Assembly (NCBI GenBank): GCA_030522415.1
Contig: CM060115.1
Coordinates: 11,410,491 to 11,474,490 of the forward strand
From: Channallabes apus
Taxonomy: Eukaryota; Chordata; Actinopteri; Siluriformes; Clariidae
Reading direction: 5' to 3'
DNA: 64,000 bases
Each line of letters begins with the position of its first letter. Position 1 is the first letter of the stretch. The notes under the pieces were generated by a model that saw only the letters and a program-made list of their open reading frames with translations, ran no database searches and was not told where the DNA came from. Shown piece after piece: positions 60,479 to 64,000 of this stretch. The position numbers and the translations under genes were made by a program.

Positions 60479-60948
60479 CAAACCTCATTATTTCATCAGT
60501 TAATGATTGGATCTAGTTCTTTCTGCCATATACCACCATTTCCATACAGTTTAAAATAGAACCCTGAACCATTCTTTTGCTGTATGACCCTAGACTGGGA
60601 CGTAACACCATATTTAAGTGACCACTTTGATTTTCAAGCACAAGAAAGACAACAGCTTTATTATGCAAAGGTGTTCCTTCAGTTAAAAACAACTAGTTTG
60701 AGATTTACATCTGCTCATCTTTTTTGAACTATGCTAGAATGCCTCATCCAACCCCGCTGTTAAAAAAAATTTAAATAAAAAAGTAACTCGGTAACTTTTA
60801 CTCTGAGTAAATTTTTTTATGAGCTACTTTTTACTTTTACTTGAGTAGATTTTTATAAGGGTAACTTTACTTGTACTTAAGTAAAATTTCACTGAAGTAA
60901 CAGTACTTGTACTTGAGTACAAAATTTTTATTACTCTTTCCACCTCTG
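59752..60948. mobile_element. Non-autonomous hAT element
   Basis: Ends CAGAGGTGGAAAGTAACGG and CTCTTTCCACCTCTG, with a perfect 8-bp duplication AGTGTGGC (59744-59751, 60949-60956). Subterminal repeats of ACTTAAGTA type occur at both ends. The 1.2-kb interior has a CpG-rich block (59980-60130) and a GT run but no transposase. Confidence 0.94.
60446..60477. repeat. (GT)n microsatellite
   Basis: About fourteen GT units within the hAT element. Confidence 0.9.
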
Positions 60949-60956
60949 AGTGTGGC

Positions 60957-61668
60957 ACTTGTTGATGAGTTTAATTGTACATATTTTCTTTGTCATGTTT
61001 TACCTAATAAGGGAAATCATTTTATACGACACAATAATTAATTATTAATGTTATGATTCACTTGAAATTGTCAGAAAATTTACCATTTTTGCCAAGTCTG
61101 TTTTTGCAGCTGATGACTGAAGTTTGAACATTTATTCATTTATTTACTAATTTTTTTTTTCAAAGGTCTAAATCCTAAAACCAACTTCAGTAACTCAATA
61201 TTTAATAAATGTCATGGAAATTAAATATTAAAACTCTCTATCTACAAACTAATAACGGCGATTAGCCAATCAGAATTCAATATTGTAACGCGCTGCTCAG
61301 AAGCTAAGCAAGTTTGCATCACTTTTTGTGCTGTTTGCATTTTCCCAATGGCCAAGAGAACAGTTCAAGCACAGCTTTGACAAATTTCAAAAGGAAGAGA
61401 ACTAAAGGTATGATACATAGACACACATCCCTTCAGCGGATACTCGATGAAAACGAAGGATTCATTTTAATACGAAAAAAAAAAAAATTTAAATGACTGA
61501 CAGCTTTAATGATTATAAAATAGGAGTTCTTTACCTAATTTGTGTAATTTCATTCTTAATGTAAAGGATTTGCTTTTCATTAGACTTTGTGACTTCACCT
61601 ACATGCCTGGGTACAAAAGGGTCAAAATAGATTTTAAAATGCCATAATAGTAATCTGATGATTTGTGC

Positions 61669-61717
<49 letters not shown>

Positions 61718-62660
61718 TGAGAGACTGGAGTGTAATCGTACAAAACTACAACACTATTGAATGAAATTGATATTTGGCAATCATTTTGTATGGTTAGTTG
61801 TAGGTCACCCCCCCCCCCCCCCAGATAAATAAATAAATAAAATAAAATAAAAATTAATAAAAATACTTGACCATACCATCCCACTGCATGGGTTTTCTGC
61901 GAGATCAGACTGGATGGGCTGGGAATTTGAACCCCACCAATGTGATGTGTATGTACAGTATACTGTAGATAGAAATAAATGATACCTTGTTTATTATTTA
62001 TTATTAGTTATTGTCAGTTTTTCTATCCACAAATATGAACTATACACAAATATTGACCACAAATATGTGCTTAATTTTTTTTTTAATATGTAAAAATTTT
62101 AAAACATTTTATACATTTTAATGTGTAATAAATTATTTTTTATTACAATTTTTGTAAAAAAAAAAAAAAAAAGATTTGTAAAGTCTGTTCATACAAAAGA
62201 AAGCATACATCTGCCAGGAAAGTAAAAAAGAAGAAAAGACATGGCAGGCTTTTTATTATTTTTTTTATTACACATCATTCTCCATTAAGAGTATACTGTG
62301 TACAATTTGGAAGCATTTCTGTGGCATTCATTTGACCAAAAAAGAGAAGACGAAGAAGAAAGGAGCTAAATAGGACAGACAGACATTAACACATCATTTC
62401 GATGCTCCAATCAGCCAATTAAGGATGTACAGTAGAGTAGCCCCTGAGGCTATCCTAGTACACCTGCTGGAACAGGGCACGATCAGCAACCTTAAGCAGG
62501 GCTTCAGCCTACTGAAAGACACAATTAGAAAATATTCAGACTCTCAAACTATATGCCATTTTTATCATCTGTAAGTTATATGTTACAGATTATTTCATGA
62601 TTCAACCTTTAAGTTAAGGGTTAATGTTCTAGTTCATAATTAAAAAGAGTTATAAATGAA
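60957..62660. other. AT-rich intron-like sequence
   Basis: Microsatellites, poly-C (61808-61822) and poly-A runs; no gene or element was recognised. Confidence 0.3.
61668..61717. repeat. (GT)n(GA)n microsatellite
   Basis: GT run passing into GA, as at 51.7 kb. Confidence 0.9.
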
Positions 62661-62666
62661 ACACTT

Positions 62667-62736
62667 AGATTTCCTGCACTGAAGCTATATTAACTCCTAT
62701 ACATAGGAGTAAATATAGCTTCAGTGCAGGAAATCT
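62667..62736. repeat. Near-perfect hairpin, 34-bp arms
   Basis: Arms 62667-62700 and 62703-62736 are reverse complements with a single mismatch and a two-base loop. The arm starts AGATTTCCTGCACTGAAGC. No terminal-repeat or target-duplication pattern is evident. Confidence 0.95.
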
Positions 62737-64000
62737 GTGCATTCTCAGCAGGACTTGACCTGTCTTGATGCATGCACAACAAGGGATCAGTGTCCTGCAA
62801 TCTCCAGGCAGGAAAATCCTGTCATACGCTTCAAAACATACCTATTCACCCAAAAGAAAAAAGCATCACAAAGAGAACAACAACAAGAAGCACATTAAGC
62901 TCTGCGACTCTACATTTATGTTGTTTATCTCTTTATATTTCTATTAAAAACCTCACCAATTACTTTGATAGTCATGTTGCATTAAGGTAATGACATAATA
63001 GAGCTAAAACCTCCTTAAGTCTACAAATACATTTTATTTATTTTATTTATTTGGTTCAATGGTTGGTTGGTGAACACAGGAATGGAGCAAATAATCCAGT
63101 CTTGGCGTTCTTTGTTGCCGTCTTCAAGCTTTTCTGATCTTCTCTACACAAACCGGATTACATCTGTTACTGTCCTCAGCATCAATGTGCTTCTCGGTCT
63201 CTGCAAACCTATAAAAACTTTGACCTTTCTTTACACTATCTATATTTTTTTCCTAATGTGGAAAAAGGAATAAGGATAGTAAGAGTTGTTTCGTTTACTG
63301 CTGCTATTAAAATATACGATGCTGAAAAAAGTATTAAGTATAAACGTATTGAGGCTCCTTAATCTCTTCATATTTCATTTTGCAGATTCCCTTTTGCGAT
63401 TTGTATTTTCGTTCTACAGTACATCTGGCAGTTGCTTAAGGTCTAAACAGGGATAACTTGGTGGTTGTGGGATTTGAACCTGGGACCTTCAAACTGTAGT
63501 CCAATAAATAATGTACATTTAATTACAGCAGCCTCCTCATTTTCCGCCTCGTCTGGTTAGACCACTCAGCTGGTCTGAACATCTGTCATCATCTGCACCT
63601 GTTTCTCACTGGTTCATGCCTTACGTTAGATGCCTTTTTTTTTTTTTTTTTTTAAAGCTTGAATGATTCATGGGTCAGTGTGTTGCTTAACAAACAAATA
63701 TTCCTCAAAAAAACTACGGAGGAACTAATACAGGGACTGGACTGAAAATGAGAGACATAAAAAGCCCTTCAGGAAGTCTAGAGAACTATTTCTCAAGACT
63801 GCATTAAAAATACAAGAAAGTCTGTCTCCTTGGAAGCAAAATATGAGGGGAAATGAGGGGTGGCTCAAAACTTTTGCACAGTACTGTACATTTATAGAGG
63901 AACTTTTTTATTATTTATTTTACAGTAGAATGACCCCTGGCAATGTGAGATGCATCATTTATATCTCTTTTCACTATACGGTTTATATTGTCGGTTGCTA
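62737..64000. other. Intron-like sequence
   Basis: A short fragment at 63455-63505 (TAACTTGGTGGTTGTGGGATTTGAACC) comes from the tRNA-derived SINE seen whole at 36.13 kb, in - orientation. A T run lies at 63633-63652. Nothing else was recognised. Confidence 0.4.

Overview
The window is vertebrate, almost certainly teleost, nuclear DNA: AT-rich, intron-like, and packed with interspersed repeats typical of ray-finned fish (Mermaid/DANA-type SINEs, Tc1/mariner, hAT, L2/CR1/Rex-type LINE ends, long microsatellites). The SINE and hAT variants resemble those I associate with catfishes (Siluriformes), but that is an impression. Nothing bacterial or viral was recognised, and there is no operon structure.

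Only one host gene is visible. A 139-bp exon on the + strand (44722-44860), with a good acceptor, a strong donor and an uninterrupted frame, encodes the first half of a CUB domain of the CSMD (CUB and sushi multiple domains) family, closest by memory to CSMD3. A second CUB-half segment (about 38206-38345, + strand) has CSMD character, an acceptor-like start and a GT donor. The exons expected between them by the usual CSMD domain order were not found. The rest of the window is read as intron of this very large gene.

Layout: 1-2.7 kb is non-repetitive; 2.7-4.0 kb is a hAT-like element holding two SINEs; 5.5-7.8 kb is AT-rich with foldback MITE-like elements; 8.0-11.8 kb is a SINE/LINE mosaic; 12.8-19 kb has many Mermaid SINE copies plus mariner and Tc1 remnants; 20.6-21.6 kb is a decayed full-span Tc1 copy; 22.9-23.9 kb is a degenerate AT-rich tandem array; 26.5-32.8 kb has Tc1 copies and a CpG-rich TIR element; 33-36 kb is mostly unique; 36.0-37.0 kb is a LINE 3' end holding a SINE; 38.2 and 44.7 kb carry the CSMD segments, separated by an AACAGT array, SINEs, a mariner relic and nested hAT elements; 48-50.9 kb holds a hAT MITE and a three-layer nest; 52.8-55.2 kb a mariner relic and a 1.66-kb hAT element with an 8-bp target duplication; 55.2-59.7 kb is the least repetitive stretch; 59.75-60.95 kb is another hAT element; 62.67 kb has an almost perfect 34-bp-arm hairpin.

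Target-site duplications were read directly for many insertions, so relative ages and nesting order can be stated with some confidence. Family names come from recognition, not database searches.
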